Below are positions 32,982 to 42,714 of a DNA stretch of 64,000 bases, one piece after another. The translations under genes were made by a program, and so were the position numbers. The notes under the pieces were generated by a model, which saw nothing but the letters and a program-made list of their open reading frames with translations, was not told the DNA's origin and did not search any database. The stretch is taken from contig NZ_FNCZ01000001.1 of assembly GCF_900099995.1 (NCBI RefSeq), forward strand, positions 868,001 through 932,000. The letters run 5' to 3'. Each line of letters begins with the position of its first letter. The stretch's first letter is position 1. Origin of the DNA: Winogradskyella thalassocola. Its GTDB lineage: Bacteria; Bacteroidota; Bacteroidia; Flavobacteriales; Flavobacteriaceae.

Positions 32982-33827
32982 TTATACTTTCAATAATAAC
33001 CGTTGCAATATTAAACTGCCACCGATAAATGTATTAGGGGAAGGTAATTCATTTAAAAAAAAGAATGCTATAATAATTCCGAATACAGGTTGTGTACTTC
33101 CAATGATGCTTGCTGTACTGGCCTTGAAGTGTTTTAGACTATTTACAAACATCGTATGTCCAATAGCCGTGGTTACTATTGCTAGTAAAAGAATATAAGG
33201 ATATTGTGTGGTGATATTAGAAGTGTCCATAAAGTATAAAACAGGAGCTAATAATACCGTTAGAATTAGCACTTGATAAAACATAAGCATGGTACCGTTA
33301 TAAGAGGCAATATGGTCTTTTAGCATTAAAATTCTTAAGGCATAACATACAGCTGAAAGTACACCACATAAAATGCCTTGCAATTGAACGCTTTCTAAAT
33401 TGAAATCTGGAGCTAAAATATAAATACCAAGAAGCACCATAAGACCTAAAACGATATGGATAGGGTCTAATTTTACTTTTGAAAATAAAGGTTCTAAAAT
33501 AGCTATAATAACAGGAAATGTAAACAATGAAATCATTCCAATAGCTACGTTAGAGAGCTTTAAAGCGTAGAAATAGAAAATCCAATGGCCACCCATTAGT
33601 AGCGCTGCCATAAAGAAAGTAACACGGTCTTTTTTATTCGCGATTTTTAAATTGATGCCTTTATAAATGCAGAAAGAGAAAAGTATAATTACGGCTAAAA
33701 TAGAGCGCCACCAAATAATTACTGGTGTTGGCATATCTATAAACTTACCTAAAGGCCCAGAAGTGCTAAGACATATAGCAGCAATAAATAGCCAAAAAAG
33801 GTTATTTAAATGACTTTTTTCATTCAT
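32982..33827 (-). CDS. EamA/DMT-family transporter
   Basis: A 281-residue inner-membrane protein with ten predicted helices arranged as two EamA repeats (about 10-135 and 150-275). The beginning LFWLFIAAICLSTSGPLGKF and TQPVFGIIIAFFFLNELPSP near the end of repeat two are typical. Substrate unknown; family members export amino acids or metabolites. Its ATG overlaps the mfd stop by one base (TAATG), so it may be co-translated from mfd mRNA. Confidence 0.88.
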   Translation of the reverse strand: MNEKSHLNNLFWLFIAAICLSTSGPLGKFIDMPTPVIIWWRSILAVIILFSFCIYKGINLKIANKKDRVTFFMAALLMGGHWIFYFYALKLSNVAIGMISLFTFPVIIAILEPLFSKVKLDPIHIVLGLMVLLGIYILAPDFNLESVQLQGILCGVLSAVCYALRILMLKDHIASYNGTMLMFYQVLILTVLLAPVLYFMDTSNITTQYPYILLLAIVTTAIGHTMFVNSLKHFKASTASIIGSTQPVFGIIIAFFFLNELPSPNTFIGGSLILQRLLLKV

Positions 33828-36800
33828 TATATATCCTTTAAGGCCATTAATGCTTGTTTGGTGTTTTTAATTTTTTCGAACGTAATTAATAAGCGTAATC
33901 CTTTTCGGGTTTGTTTTTCTTTCATTTTGCATTTGCCAGCATTCATCTGTACAAATTGTAAAACTTTAGTAAATGCGTCACTCTGATAAAAACCACTTTG
34001 CTGATCTTGCACAAAATAACCAATCATTTTACCCTGCTTCATAATCAGTTTTTCAATCCCCATTTTTGTAGCAATCCACTTAAGGCGGACGCTGTCTAAT
34101 AAGTCTGAAACCTGCGTTGGTAACTCACCAAAACGGTCAATAATTTCAGTTTCAAATTTAGCGAGTTCTTCTTCTGTTTTTATCTCGTTGAGTTTGGTGT
34201 AAAGATTTAGACGTTCGGTAATGTTGTTGATATAATCATCTGGAAACAACAATTCGAAATCCGTATCAATGGTAATGTCTTTTACATATTGTTTAGGCTT
34301 ACCATCATCTTTATATAAATCTGAAAATTCAGTTTCTTTTAATTCATCTATGGCTTCATTCAATATTTTCTGATAGGTATCAAATCCAATATCATTAATA
34401 AATCCACTTTGTTCGCCACCGAGTAAATCTCCTGCACCACGAATCTCTAAATCCTTCATAGCGATATTAAATCCGCTACCCAATTCTGTAAATTGCTCTA
34501 AGGCTGAAATCCGTTTTCTAGCATCGGCTGTCATCGCAGAATAATCTGGAGTAATAAAATAACAAAATGCTTTTTTATTACTACGACCAACACGACCACG
34601 CATTTGGTGTAAGTCACTCAGACCAAAATTATTCGCATTATTGATAAAAATAGTATTCGCATTTGGGACATCTAAGCCACTTTCTACAATAGTGGTCGCT
34701 ACCAAAACATCAAATTCGCCATTCATAAAAGCGAGCATTAGATTTTCTAATTTTTTACCATCGAGTTGCCCATGTCCAATACCGATTTTTGCATCAGGAA
34801 CTAAACGTTGAATCATACCTGCAACTTCCTTAATATTCTCGATTCTATTATGGATAAAATAAATCTGGCCTCCACGTTGAATTTCATAACTCACCGCATC
34901 TCTAATCGTTTCTTCTCCAAAACGAATAACATGACTCTCTATAGGATATCTATTTGGTGGAGCCGTGTTAATGACTGATAAATCTCGCGCAGCCATTAAG
35001 CTAAACTGAAGTGTTCTCGGAATAGGAGTTGCGGTCAACGTTAAGACATCTACGTTTTCCTTTATGGTCTTTAATTTTTCTTTTACAGCAACACCAAACT
35101 TCTGTTCTTCATCAACAATCAGTAAACCTAAATCTTTAAATTTTACGTTTTTACTCGCCAGTTGATGTGTTCCTATAATAATATCAACACTTCCTTTTTC
35201 TAATCCTTCTAAGGTTTCGCGTTTTTCTTTGGCTGTTCTAAAACGATTCACATAATCTACAGTCACCGGAAAATCCTTTAAACGTTCTTTAAAAGTTCGA
35301 GAATGTTGATAGGCCAAAATGGTTGTTGGTACTAAAACAGCAACTTGTTTACCGTTATCTACCGCTTTAAATGCAGCTCTAATGGCAACTTCAGTTTTAC
35401 CAAATCCAACGTCACCACAAATCAATCGATCCATTGGTCGTTCACTTTCCATATCCGCTTTTATATCTGCTGTAGATGTGATTTGATCTGGAGTATCTTC
35501 ATAAATAAAAGAGGCTTCCAACTCTAATTGCATATGGCTATCTGGAGCGTACTGAAATCCTTTCTTTAATTTTCGTTTGGCATAAAGCTTTATAAGGTTG
35601 AAGGCAATCTCCTTAACCCTAGATTTTGTTTTTTGTTTTAAAGTTGCCCAAGCTTTGCTGCCTAATTTATAAACCGTTGGTGGCTTACCATCTTTTCCAT
35701 TAAACTTGGTGATTTTATGTAATGAGTGAATACTGAGGTATAAAATATCGCGTTCGCCATAAACCAATTTAATAGCTTCTTGCTTTTTACCTTCAACATC
35801 TATTTTTTGTAAGCCACCAAACTTACCAATACCATGGTCAATGTGTGTAACGTAATCTCCGATTTCAAGATTCGTTAGTTCCTTTAATGTGATGGCTTGC
35901 TTTTTGGCGTAGCCATTTTTAAGGTGAAATTTATGATAACGATCAAAAACTTGATGATCTGTATAAACTGCAAGTTTATGTTCGGTGTCTATAAAACCTT
36001 GATAAAGTGAAAGTACCACCGTTTTATAATGAACTGTTTGTTCTGCATCATCAAAAATATCATGAAAACGTTTGGCTTGTTGTTCGCTTACACAAGCGAT
36101 ATAATTGGTAATGCCGTTAGCGTTATTTTCATTTAAATCTTCAATCAGCAAATTGAATTGTTTGTTGAATGCTGGTTGTGGCTTGGTGTAAAAGGCTATA
36201 AGTTGCTGCGCGAAAAAAGCTTCTGTTCCAAATTCAACTAAAGAGTATTCTAAAAATTGACGTTTTAATAAATCTGAATTACAGAATAGTTCTTCAGGAG
36301 AGGCATGTTTAACTTCGCTAGATAAATTATTAAAAGCCTCTTCAGCTTTACCATAAAAATCATCAATTCTTGAAAACGTAAGGGATGCATTTTTAGAAAA
36401 AATAACCGTTTTATTCGAAATGTATTTGAGAAAACTTTCGCGTCGTTCAGCAATCATTTTATTAGCTACATTCGGAATAATACTTACTTTTTTAATCCGC
36501 TCGGTTGATAGTTGTGTTTCTACATCAAAGGTTCTAATACTATCGACTTCGTCTCCAAAAAACTCAATGCGATAAGGTTCATCATGCGAAAATGAAAAGA
36601 CATCTACAATACCACCTCTTACTGAGAAATCACCAGGTTCTGTTACAAAATCGACACGTTTAAATTTATATTCAAACAACACTTCATTTACAAAATCGAT
36701 GCTTAAGTCGTTGCCAACTGAGATTTTTAAGGTGTTCTTATCGAGTTCTTTTTTTGTGACTACCTTTTCAAAAAGCGCATCAGGATAGGTAACAATAATA

Positions 36801-37156
36801 CACGGTTTTTTACGCGAATTAATTCGGTTTAAAACCTCGGCACGTAAAAGTACATTGGCATTATTGGTTCCTTCGATTTGGTAAGGTCTGCGATAGCTTC
36901 CTGGATAAAATAATACGTCTTTATCATTAACGAGTTGTTCTAAATCATTAAGATAAAAAGCTGCTTCTTCTTTATCATCAAAAACAAGTAAAAAGGGTTT
37001 GTCTGCTGTTTTAAAAGCTTCGGCAACCGTAATTGAAAATGAGGAACCAACAAGACCTTTTAAATGTGTTTTTGTTTCGCTTTGGGCAATAGCAGTTTGC
37101 AGATTTTGCAGTTGCAAAGTCTGTGCGAATGTTTGGGTAATAGATACTTTACTCAA
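33827..37156 (-). CDS. mfd: Transcription-repair coupling factor
   Basis: A 1109-residue SF2 translocase that removes RNA polymerase stalled at DNA lesions and recruits UvrA. The N-terminal UvrB-like region covers about 1-420, the RNA polymerase-interacting domain about 430-530 (GDYVTHIDHGIGKFGGLQ), and the helicase core follows with Walker A GDVGFGKTEVA (about 578-588), DEEQ in LIVDEEQKFGV, and QMRGRVGRSN in motif VI. The C-terminal TRCF domain (about 960-1109) is present. The start is TTG: no in-frame ATG exists upstream and a TATATTTG element lies 20 nt before it. Confidence 0.97.
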   Translation of the reverse strand: MSKVSITQTFAQTLQLQNLQTAIAQSETKTHLKGLVGSSFSITVAEAFKTADKPFLLVFDDKEEAAFYLNDLEQLVNDKDVLFYPGSYRRPYQIEGTNNANVLLRAEVLNRINSRKKPCIIVTYPDALFEKVVTKKELDKNTLKISVGNDLSIDFVNEVLFEYKFKRVDFVTEPGDFSVRGGIVDVFSFSHDEPYRIEFFGDEVDSIRTFDVETQLSTERIKKVSIIPNVANKMIAERRESFLKYISNKTVIFSKNASLTFSRIDDFYGKAEEAFNNLSSEVKHASPEELFCNSDLLKRQFLEYSLVEFGTEAFFAQQLIAFYTKPQPAFNKQFNLLIEDLNENNANGITNYIACVSEQQAKRFHDIFDDAEQTVHYKTVVLSLYQGFIDTEHKLAVYTDHQVFDRYHKFHLKNGYAKKQAITLKELTNLEIGDYVTHIDHGIGKFGGLQKIDVEGKKQEAIKLVYGERDILYLSIHSLHKITKFNGKDGKPPTVYKLGSKAWATLKQKTKSRVKEIAFNLIKLYAKRKLKKGFQYAPDSHMQLELEASFIYEDTPDQITSTADIKADMESERPMDRLICGDVGFGKTEVAIRAAFKAVDNGKQVAVLVPTTILAYQHSRTFKERLKDFPVTVDYVNRFRTAKEKRETLEGLEKGSVDIIIGTHQLASKNVKFKDLGLLIVDEEQKFGVAVKEKLKTIKENVDVLTLTATPIPRTLQFSLMAARDLSVINTAPPNRYPIESHVIRFGEETIRDAVSYEIQRGGQIYFIHNRIENIKEVAGMIQRLVPDAKIGIGHGQLDGKKLENLMLAFMNGEFDVLVATTIVESGLDVPNANTIFINNANNFGLSDLHQMRGRVGRSNKKAFCYFITPDYSAMTADARKRISALEQFTELGSGFNIAMKDLEIRGAGDLLGGEQSGFINDIGFDTYQKILNEAIDELKETEFSDLYKDDGKPKQYVKDITIDTDFELLFPDDYINNITERLNLYTKLNEIKTEEELAKFETEIIDRFGELPTQVSDLLDSVRLKWIATKMGIEKLIMKQGKMIGYFVQDQQSGFYQSDAFTKVLQFVQMNAGKCKMKEKQTRKGLRLLITFEKIKNTKQALMALKDI

Positions 37157-37175
37157 GTTTCTTATTTTGGAATTG

Positions 37176-37183
37176 CAAATATA
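37176..37183 (-). promoter_or_regulatory. -7 promoter element for mfd
   Basis: TATATTTG on the minus strand, about 20 nt before the TTG start of mfd; it supports that non-ATG start. Confidence 0.55.
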
Positions 37184-37226
37184 AAATTTTTGAAGTGTTC
37201 ACTAATGATAATTCTTTGAATAGAAT

Positions 37227-37234
37227 TATATTTG
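37227..37234 (+). promoter_or_regulatory. -7 promoter element for terB-like gene
   Basis: TATATTTG, 38 nt before the ATG at 37273. The element on the other strand at 37176 is about 50 bp away, so the two genes share a compact divergent promoter region. Confidence 0.5.
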
Positions 37235-37272
37235 TTCAGAATTAATAATTAGATAATAAATAAAATAGATAT

Positions 37273-37704
37273 ATGTCATTTTCAGATTTATTCGATAGCG
37301 GATTTAAAAAACGTAATGAAGACCATTTTGCAGCTATAGTTAGAGTTGCTAATAGTGATGGTGTAATTACAGAGAAAGAGAAAGCGTTCTTAGATCGTTT
37401 AGCAACGCGATTAGATATTTCAGAGTTAGAATATAAACAGATATTAATCGATTATAAAACTCATCCTATTAACCCACCAACATCTTATGATATACGTTTA
37501 GAGCGTCTTTATGATTTGGCGCGTATGGTATGGGTAGATGATATTGAAGGACCAAATCAGCATTGGTTATTAGAAAAGCTTTGTGTTGGATTAGGATTTA
37601 ATTCAACTAACGTTAAATATATTGCTGATAAAGCTTTAGCATTGGCTTACGATAAGGTTAGTCTCGAAGAATTTATTGATGGAATTAAATCAATGAATGA
37701 GTAA
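37273..37704 (+). CDS. TerB-like (tellurite resistance/DjlA-N-type) protein
   Basis: A 143-residue all-helical cytoplasmic protein matching the TerB fold: HFAAIVRVANSDGVITEKEKAFLDRLA with the acidic metal-site-like SDGVITEKE, and ITEKEK/ISELEY helices. Family members are linked to tellurite resistance or to DnaJ-type co-chaperones; no Ter operon partners are nearby here, so the role is unknown. A very strong terminator follows the gene. Confidence 0.8.
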   Translation: MSFSDLFDSGFKKRNEDHFAAIVRVANSDGVITEKEKAFLDRLATRLDISELEYKQILIDYKTHPINPPTSYDIRLERLYDLARMVWVDDIEGPNQHWLLEKLCVGLGFNSTNVKYIADKALALAYDKVSLEEFIDGIKSMNE

Positions 37705-37725
37705 TTGACCAAATTATAGATGAAT

Positions 37726-37775
37726 AAAAAGCGACAATATTTTAACAGAAATACGTTAAAATATTGTCGCTTTTT
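37726..37775. terminator. Strong bidirectional terminator
   Basis: A 21-bp perfect stem at 37726-37746 and 37755-37775, 8-nt loop, A run on the left and T run on the right. It separates the convergent terB-like and fbp genes and can work in both directions. Confidence 0.92.
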
Positions 37776-37824
37776 TTATGGGTTTTAAGTTGCGAAAAAC
37801 TTAAATTTTTAAGCGTAATGTCGT

Positions 37825-38832
37825 TTATTCCTCGTTACGCATAAATTCTTCTGCTTTTTCTACCATGTTTTTACTACCACAAATAAATGGTACACGTTCG
37901 TGAAGCTCCGTTGGCACTATGTCCATAATTCTTGTAAAACCATCACTTGCTTTACCATTGGCTTGTTCTGCAATAAAAGCCATTGGATTACATTCATATA
38001 GCAAACGTAATTTTCCTTTTGGGTTCTTAGTGCTTTTTGGGTACATGTAAATACCTCCTTTAATCATATTTCTATGGAAATCAGAAACTAAAGAGCCGAT
38101 ATAACGACTTGTATAAGGTCTTTCTCCTTCATCTTCCTGGCAATATTTTATATACTTTTTTATCCCTATCGGGAAATCTGAATAATTACCTTCATTTACG
38201 GAATAAATATTTCCATCTTCTGGAAATTGCATATTTGGATGTGATAAATAATAAGATCCAATTGCTGGGTTAAGAGTAAATCCATTAACGCCATCTCCTG
38301 TCGTATATACTAGCATTGTCGATGTGCCATATACCACATAACCAGCCGCAACTTGTGCGCTTCCTTTTTGTAAAAAATCGTCTAAAGTTACTGGTGTACC
38401 TAATGGAGTAACACGTCTATAAATTGAGAAAATGGTTCCTACAGAAACATTAACATCAATATTAGAAGAGCCATCTAAAGGGTCAATTAAAACAACATAC
38501 TTATTTTGATTGTTTTCGTCTTGGCTATTAATCGCTATAAAGTCATCTTCCTCTTCACTCGCAATACCACAAACTATATTTCGTTTGGTTAAGGTTTGAA
38601 TAAACTTTTCGTTGGCGTAAACATCTAACTTTTGCTGATCTTCACCTTGAATATTCGTATCACCTGCATTTCCAATGATATCTACCAAACCGGCCTTATT
38701 AACTTCGTGGTTAACAACCTTAGCAGCTAAACGAATAGAATTTAGAAGCCGAGAAAGTTCACCGGATGTATATTTAAAAGAGGTTTGATTTTCAATGATA
38801 AACTCACCTAAAGTTTGATTCCGTTTTGACAT
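37825..38832 (-). CDS. fbp: Fructose-1,6-bisphosphatase class I
   Basis: A 335-residue cytoplasmic enzyme of gluconeogenesis that hydrolyses fructose 1,6-bisphosphate. Metal and substrate motifs are intact: [33 protein letters not shown] (the Li-sensitive phosphatase signature DPxDGSSN), and [17 protein letters not shown] with the phosphate-binding Arg/Lys. Ordinary length. It is convergent with the terB-like gene and separated from it by a strong terminator. Confidence 0.97.
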   Translation of the reverse strand: MSKRNQTLGEFIIENQTSFKYTSGELSRLLNSIRLAAKVVNHEVNKAGLVDIIGNAGDTNIQGEDQQKLDVYANEKFIQTLTKRNIVCGIASEEEDDFIAINSQDENNQNKYVVLIDPLDGSSNIDVNVSVGTIFSIYRRVTPLGTPVTLDDFLQKGSAQVAAGYVVYGTSTMLVYTTGDGVNGFTLNPAIGSYYLSHPNMQFPEDGNIYSVNEGNYSDFPIGIKKYIKYCQEDEGERPYTSRYIGSLVSDFHRNMIKGGIYMYPKSTKNPKGKLRLLYECNPMAFIAEQANGKASDGFTRIMDIVPTELHERVPFICGSKNMVEKAEEFMRNEE

Positions 38833-38912
38833 GAAGTGTAATATTGATTAATAGCTCACAAATATCGTGTTTTTTTAACATACTATAACGTTTTCGTACT
38901 TTAAAAAATTGT

Positions 38913-38940
38913 TTTGTAAAGTGAGTTTAGATTATATTTG
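38913..38940 (+). promoter_or_regulatory. Bacteroidota promoter (-33 and -7)
   Basis: TTTG at 38913-38916 and TATATTTG at 38933-38940, spacing 16; the ATG follows at 38958. Confidence 0.6.
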
Positions 38941-38957
38941 AGTCTTTTATTTATAAA

Positions 38958-39434
38958 ATGAACCAACCTAGATTAGCACTTGTTAAAGATATGCCGAGAG
39001 TTTTAGAACTCATCCAAGAATTGGCAACATACGAAAAAGAAGCAGACGCTGTAGAAATTACAACATCTGATTTAGAAAATGATGGTTTTGGTCCCAACCC
39101 AAAGTTTACTTGTTTTGTTTGTGAAGTTGAAAATGTGATTGAAGGTATCGCCTTAGTATATCCAAGATATTCTACATGGAAAGGCGAAATTTTGCATTTA
39201 GAAGATCTTATTGTTAGTGAAAAATGTAGAGGCAAAGGTTTAGGAACTCAGCTTTTAGATGCGGTTGTTAAGCATGGGGAACAGCTTGGAGTAAAACGCA
39301 TAAGTTGGGAAGTTTTAGATTGGAACGAACCAGCCATAAAGTTTTACGAAAGTAAAGGTGCAGATGTAAAGCGCGATTGGAATGTAGTGCATCTCGACGA
39401 ACAAGGAATTAAGAATTATTTAAACCAAATATAA
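38958..39434 (+). CDS. GNAT acetyltransferase (diamine/thialysine type)
   Basis: A 158-residue GNAT with the acetyl-CoA site CRGKGLGTQLL (R/Q-x-x-G-x-G/A) at about 95-105 and the C-terminal WNEPAIKFYESKGA typical of the spermidine/spermine and thialysine acetyltransferase group. HLEDLIVSEK is also characteristic. Probable substrate is a diamine or amino-acid amine, not certain. Its stop overlaps the aspartate kinase start (TAATG), indicating translational coupling. Confidence 0.86.
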   Translation: MNQPRLALVKDMPRVLELIQELATYEKEADAVEITTSDLENDGFGPNPKFTCFVCEVENVIEGIALVYPRYSTWKGEILHLEDLIVSEKCRGKGLGTQLLDAVVKHGEQLGVKRISWEVLDWNEPAIKFYESKGADVKRDWNVVHLDEQGIKNYLNQI

Positions 39435-40684
39435 TGCGCATTTTTAAGTTTGGAGGTGCATCAGTAAAAGATGCAGATGGTGTAAAAAACTTGGCAAAAG
39501 TTTTAACAACCACAGGTTATGATAATACTTTAGTTGTGGTCTCTGCAATGGGGAAAACGACTAATAGAATGGAGTTAGTCATCAAGAATTATTTTGAAAA
39601 CAAAAGTGAATTACAAGGTGCAATTCACGACGTTATTAAATGCCACGATGATATTTTAGTCGATTTGTTTGAGAATAAGCGTCATCAAGTATTTACAGAT
39701 GTAAAGGCTTTTTTTGATGAATTAAATGCCTTTTTTAAAAGCAATAAATCTCCAGATTATAATTATGTTTATGACCAAGTTATTGGGTATGGTGAATTAA
39801 TTTCGACTACAATAATTAGCGATTATCTTAATGAAATAGGCTTAAAAAATAACTGGGTTGATGTTAGAGAATTTATAAAAACAGATAACTATTACAGACG
39901 CTCAAATGTAAATTGGGAAAAAACTCAAGAGAATATTTCAACCAATTTAAATACTAATATTTTAAATATTACTCAGGGTTTTTTAGGAAGTGATTCCAAC
40001 AATTTCACGACAACCTTGGGAAGAGAAGGAAGTGATTATACGGCAGCAATATTTGCGTATTGTTTAAATGCAAATAGTGTAACCATTTGGAAAGACGTTC
40101 CTGGTGTTTTAAATGCAGATCCACGTTATTTTGAAAACGCGCAATTATTGCATCAAATATCCTATAGAGAAGCAATAGAGTTGGCGTTTTATGGAGCATC
40201 TGTAATTCACCCAAAAACGCTTCAGCCTTTACAACAAAAGGAAATTCCGTTGTATGTAAAATCATTTTTAAATCCTGAAGGAGCAGGTACTTGTGTAAGT
40301 AAAGGAAAAGCTTTAGTCCCGGAGGTGCCTTGTTTTATTGTTAAGAAAAATCAAACTTTAATTTCATTATCGTCTTTAGATTTTTCATATATTATGGAAG
40401 AAAATATTAGCGAAATTTTTAGTTTATTACACTTGTATAAAATGAAGGTTGATGTGATTCAGAATTCTGCTATTAGCTTTTCTGTTTGTATTGATAATTT
40501 ATTTGATAATTTAGAAAAATTGCTACAACATTTAAAGGCAAAGTTTAAGGTTGTTTGTCACAATAATGTAAGTCTATATACGATAAGACATTATAATGAT
40601 GTTGTGGTAAAAGAGCTAGAAAAGGATAAAGAAGTGTTGCTAAAGCAGTTAGCGCAAGGAACAGTCCAAATTGTTACTAAATAA
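39434..40684 (+). CDS. Aspartate kinase (single ACT region)
   Basis: A 416-residue enzyme that phosphorylates L-aspartate, first step to lysine, threonine and methionine. The kinase signature is FKFGGASVKDADGV (the usual KFGGTS, here with Ala for Thr), with TTLGREGSDYTAAIFA and WKDVPGVLNADPR following. The C-terminal about 310-416 is a regulatory ACT-like region, shorter than the two-ACT tail of many lysine-sensitive enzymes. No fused homoserine dehydrogenase. It overlaps the GNAT stop by one base and precedes the OlsF-like gene by 20 nt. Confidence 0.9.
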   Translation: MRIFKFGGASVKDADGVKNLAKVLTTTGYDNTLVVVSAMGKTTNRMELVIKNYFENKSELQGAIHDVIKCHDDILVDLFENKRHQVFTDVKAFFDELNAFFKSNKSPDYNYVYDQVIGYGELISTTIISDYLNEIGLKNNWVDVREFIKTDNYYRRSNVNWEKTQENISTNLNTNILNITQGFLGSDSNNFTTTLGREGSDYTAAIFAYCLNANSVTIWKDVPGVLNADPRYFENAQLLHQISYREAIELAFYGASVIHPKTLQPLQQKEIPLYVKSFLNPEGAGTCVSKGKALVPEVPCFIVKKNQTLISLSSLDFSYIMEENISEIFSLLHLYKMKVDVIQNSAISFSVCIDNLFDNLEKLLQHLKAKFKVVCHNNVSLYTIRHYNDVVVKELEKDKEVLLKQLAQGTVQIVTK

Positions 40685-40692
40685 ATAGTTGT

Positions 40693-40700
40693 TACATTTG
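40693..40700 (+). promoter_or_regulatory. -7 promoter element, near-leaderless (OlsF-like gene)
   Basis: TACATTTG with TTG at 40670-40672 (spacing 20); it ends 4 nt before the ATG at 40705, suggesting a leaderless transcript. Confidence 0.6.
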
Positions 40701-40704
40701 TTTT

Positions 40705-42537
40705 ATGGGGAAATCATCTGATACCGGTTTAGTAACCGCAAAAGAAGTTGCAAAAGCAATACATGCTGATAAGTATGGTTTCTTAGGTACTTTTTTTGGA
40801 TGGATGTTGATGAAAGTCCTAAAAATATCTACAATAAATAAGTTTTATAAGCGCAACAAACATCTAAGTGATGGTGCTTTTTTGGATGCTATTTTAGAAG
40901 AATTTCAGATTAAGTTTGAGATTCCTGAAGAAGACATGAAGCGTCTCCCAAAAGAAGGGCCTTACATTACAATCTCTAATCATCCACTTGGTGGTATTGA
41001 TGGTATTTTACTGTTAAAGTTAATGATAGAACAGCGTAGTGATTTTAAAATTATTGCTAATTTTTTGTTGCATCGCATTGAGCCGCTTAAGCCTTACATA
41101 ATGCCAGTGAACCCTTTTGAGGGCAGAAAAGATGCGGCTAGCAGTATTGCCGGTTTTAAAAATGCGATTATGCATTTGAGAAATGGACATCCGTTAGGTG
41201 TATTTCCTGCAGGTGAAGTATCTACATATAGAGACGGAAAGTTAGTTGTTGATAAGGAATGGGAAGTGGCTGCTATGAAGTTAATACAGAAGGCAGAAGT
41301 TCCTGTAGTTCCTATTTATTTTCATGCTAAAAATAGTCGGTTGTTTTATAGGCTTTCTAAATTAAGTGATACGCTAAGAACAGCTAAGTTACCTTCTGAA
41401 GTATTAACACAGAAACGTCGCGTTATTAAAGTAAGAGTCGGCAAGGCCATTTCTGTTAAAGATCAAAAGGAACATCCAACGCTTCCTGAATTTTCAGAAT
41501 TTTTAAGACGAAAAACCTATATGTTGTCTAAAACGTTTGAAGACAAACCTAAGATTTTAGATAATATACAATCGCAATTAAAAGTCACAAAAATACCAAA
41601 GCGTATTGTGACACCAATTGCACCAAAAGTGATGATTGCCGAAGTCGATAAACTTAGGATAAATGACTCTAGACTTTTAGAAAGCAAAAATTATGAAGTG
41701 TTTTTGGCATCTGCAAAAGACATTCCTAATATCTTAAGAGAAATCGGTAGACTAAGAGAAATTACATTTAGAGAAGTAGGGGAAGGTACCAATGAAGCTA
41801 TTGATTTAGATAAATTTGATACCTATTATCATCATATGTTCTTATGGGATAACGAAAAAAACCTGATTGCAGGAGCGTACAGAATGGGATTGGGTTCTAA
41901 AATTTTTGAACGTTTTGGTATCGATGGTTTTTACTTGCAAGATTTGTTTCGCTTTGAGCCTGAATTACATAAAATGATGAGCCAATCCATAGAGATGGGT
42001 CGTGCATTTATCATTAAAGAATACCAACAAAAACCAATGCCTTTATTTTTACTTTGGAAAGGTATTGTGCATATAACCTTACGTTTTCCTGAGCACAAAT
42101 ATTTAATCGGAGGAGTAAGCATAAGTAATCAGTTTTCTAATTTTTCAAAAAGTTTGATGATTGAGTTTATGAAATCTCATTATTACGATCCTTATGTAGC
42201 GCAATACGTCCATCCTAAAAAAGAGTTTAAGGTAAAATTAAAAGATGCCGATAAGGATTTTGTTTTCGATGCTACCGAAGCTGATTTAAATAAGTTTGAT
42301 AAAATTATTGATGAAGTAGAGCCAGGAGCACTTCGATTGCCTGTTTTACTTAAAAAATACATTAAACAAAATGCGAGACTTGTTGCTTTTAATGTAGATC
42401 CGTTGTTTAATAATGCCGTAGATGGATTAATGTATATAAAAATTGAAGACTTGCCAGAAAGTACTGTTAGACCTGTAATGGAAGAATTTCAGGCAGAACT
42501 AGAGCGAAAGTTTGTGGATAACCATGAGGATAAATAA
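40705..42537 (+). CDS. olsF: Bifunctional acyltransferase, OlsF-like (aminolipid synthesis)
   Basis: A 610-residue fusion protein. The N-terminal domain (about 60-280) is PlsC-like with ISNHPLGGIDG (NHx4D acyltransferase motif) and FPAGEVST. The C-terminal domain (about 320-600) is a GNAT/OlsB-like N-acyltransferase (IGRLREITFREVGEGT, YYHHMFLWD). OlsF of Flavobacterium johnsoniae, with the same fusion, makes ornithine lipids; related enzymes may make glycine lipids. The product should sit at the inner face of the cytoplasmic membrane, building zwitterionic aminolipids. The gene symbol follows the domain fusion, not proven activity. Confidence 0.82.
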   Translation: MGKSSDTGLVTAKEVAKAIHADKYGFLGTFFGWMLMKVLKISTINKFYKRNKHLSDGAFLDAILEEFQIKFEIPEEDMKRLPKEGPYITISNHPLGGIDGILLLKLMIEQRSDFKIIANFLLHRIEPLKPYIMPVNPFEGRKDAASSIAGFKNAIMHLRNGHPLGVFPAGEVSTYRDGKLVVDKEWEVAAMKLIQKAEVPVVPIYFHAKNSRLFYRLSKLSDTLRTAKLPSEVLTQKRRVIKVRVGKAISVKDQKEHPTLPEFSEFLRRKTYMLSKTFEDKPKILDNIQSQLKVTKIPKRIVTPIAPKVMIAEVDKLRINDSRLLESKNYEVFLASAKDIPNILREIGRLREITFREVGEGTNEAIDLDKFDTYYHHMFLWDNEKNLIAGAYRMGLGSKIFERFGIDGFYLQDLFRFEPELHKMMSQSIEMGRAFIIKEYQQKPMPLFLLWKGIVHITLRFPEHKYLIGGVSISNQFSNFSKSLMIEFMKSHYYDPYVAQYVHPKKEFKVKLKDADKDFVFDATEADLNKFDKIIDEVEPGALRLPVLLKKYIKQNARLVAFNVDPLFNNAVDGLMYIKIEDLPESTVRPVMEEFQAELERKFVDNHEDK

Positions 42538-42680
42538 GACGCTTTTAGTTGTCTTTCTATTGAGAGTTTTACGGGGACTTATGCTAATTGTTCACCACTT
42601 GTAGTAGTTTATTTGAGTAGTACAACTAAGAATCAAATCGTTGGTAATACGTTGCTTTTGGATTAAGCAAAAAAGAATAA

Positions 42681-42708
42681 AAAACCCAGAATTTACATTC
42701 TGGGTTTT
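42681..42708 (-). terminator. Rho-independent terminator (minus strand)
   Basis: AAAACCCAGAAT-loop-ATTCTGGGTTTT, 12-bp perfect stem just downstream of the minus-strand DUF4870 gene; on that strand a T-rich tract follows. Confidence 0.85.
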
Positions 42709-42714
42709 GATATT

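Noticed and set aside
36265..36453. Short frame inside mfd in another register
   Set aside because: Shadow of mfd; no signal or homology apparent.
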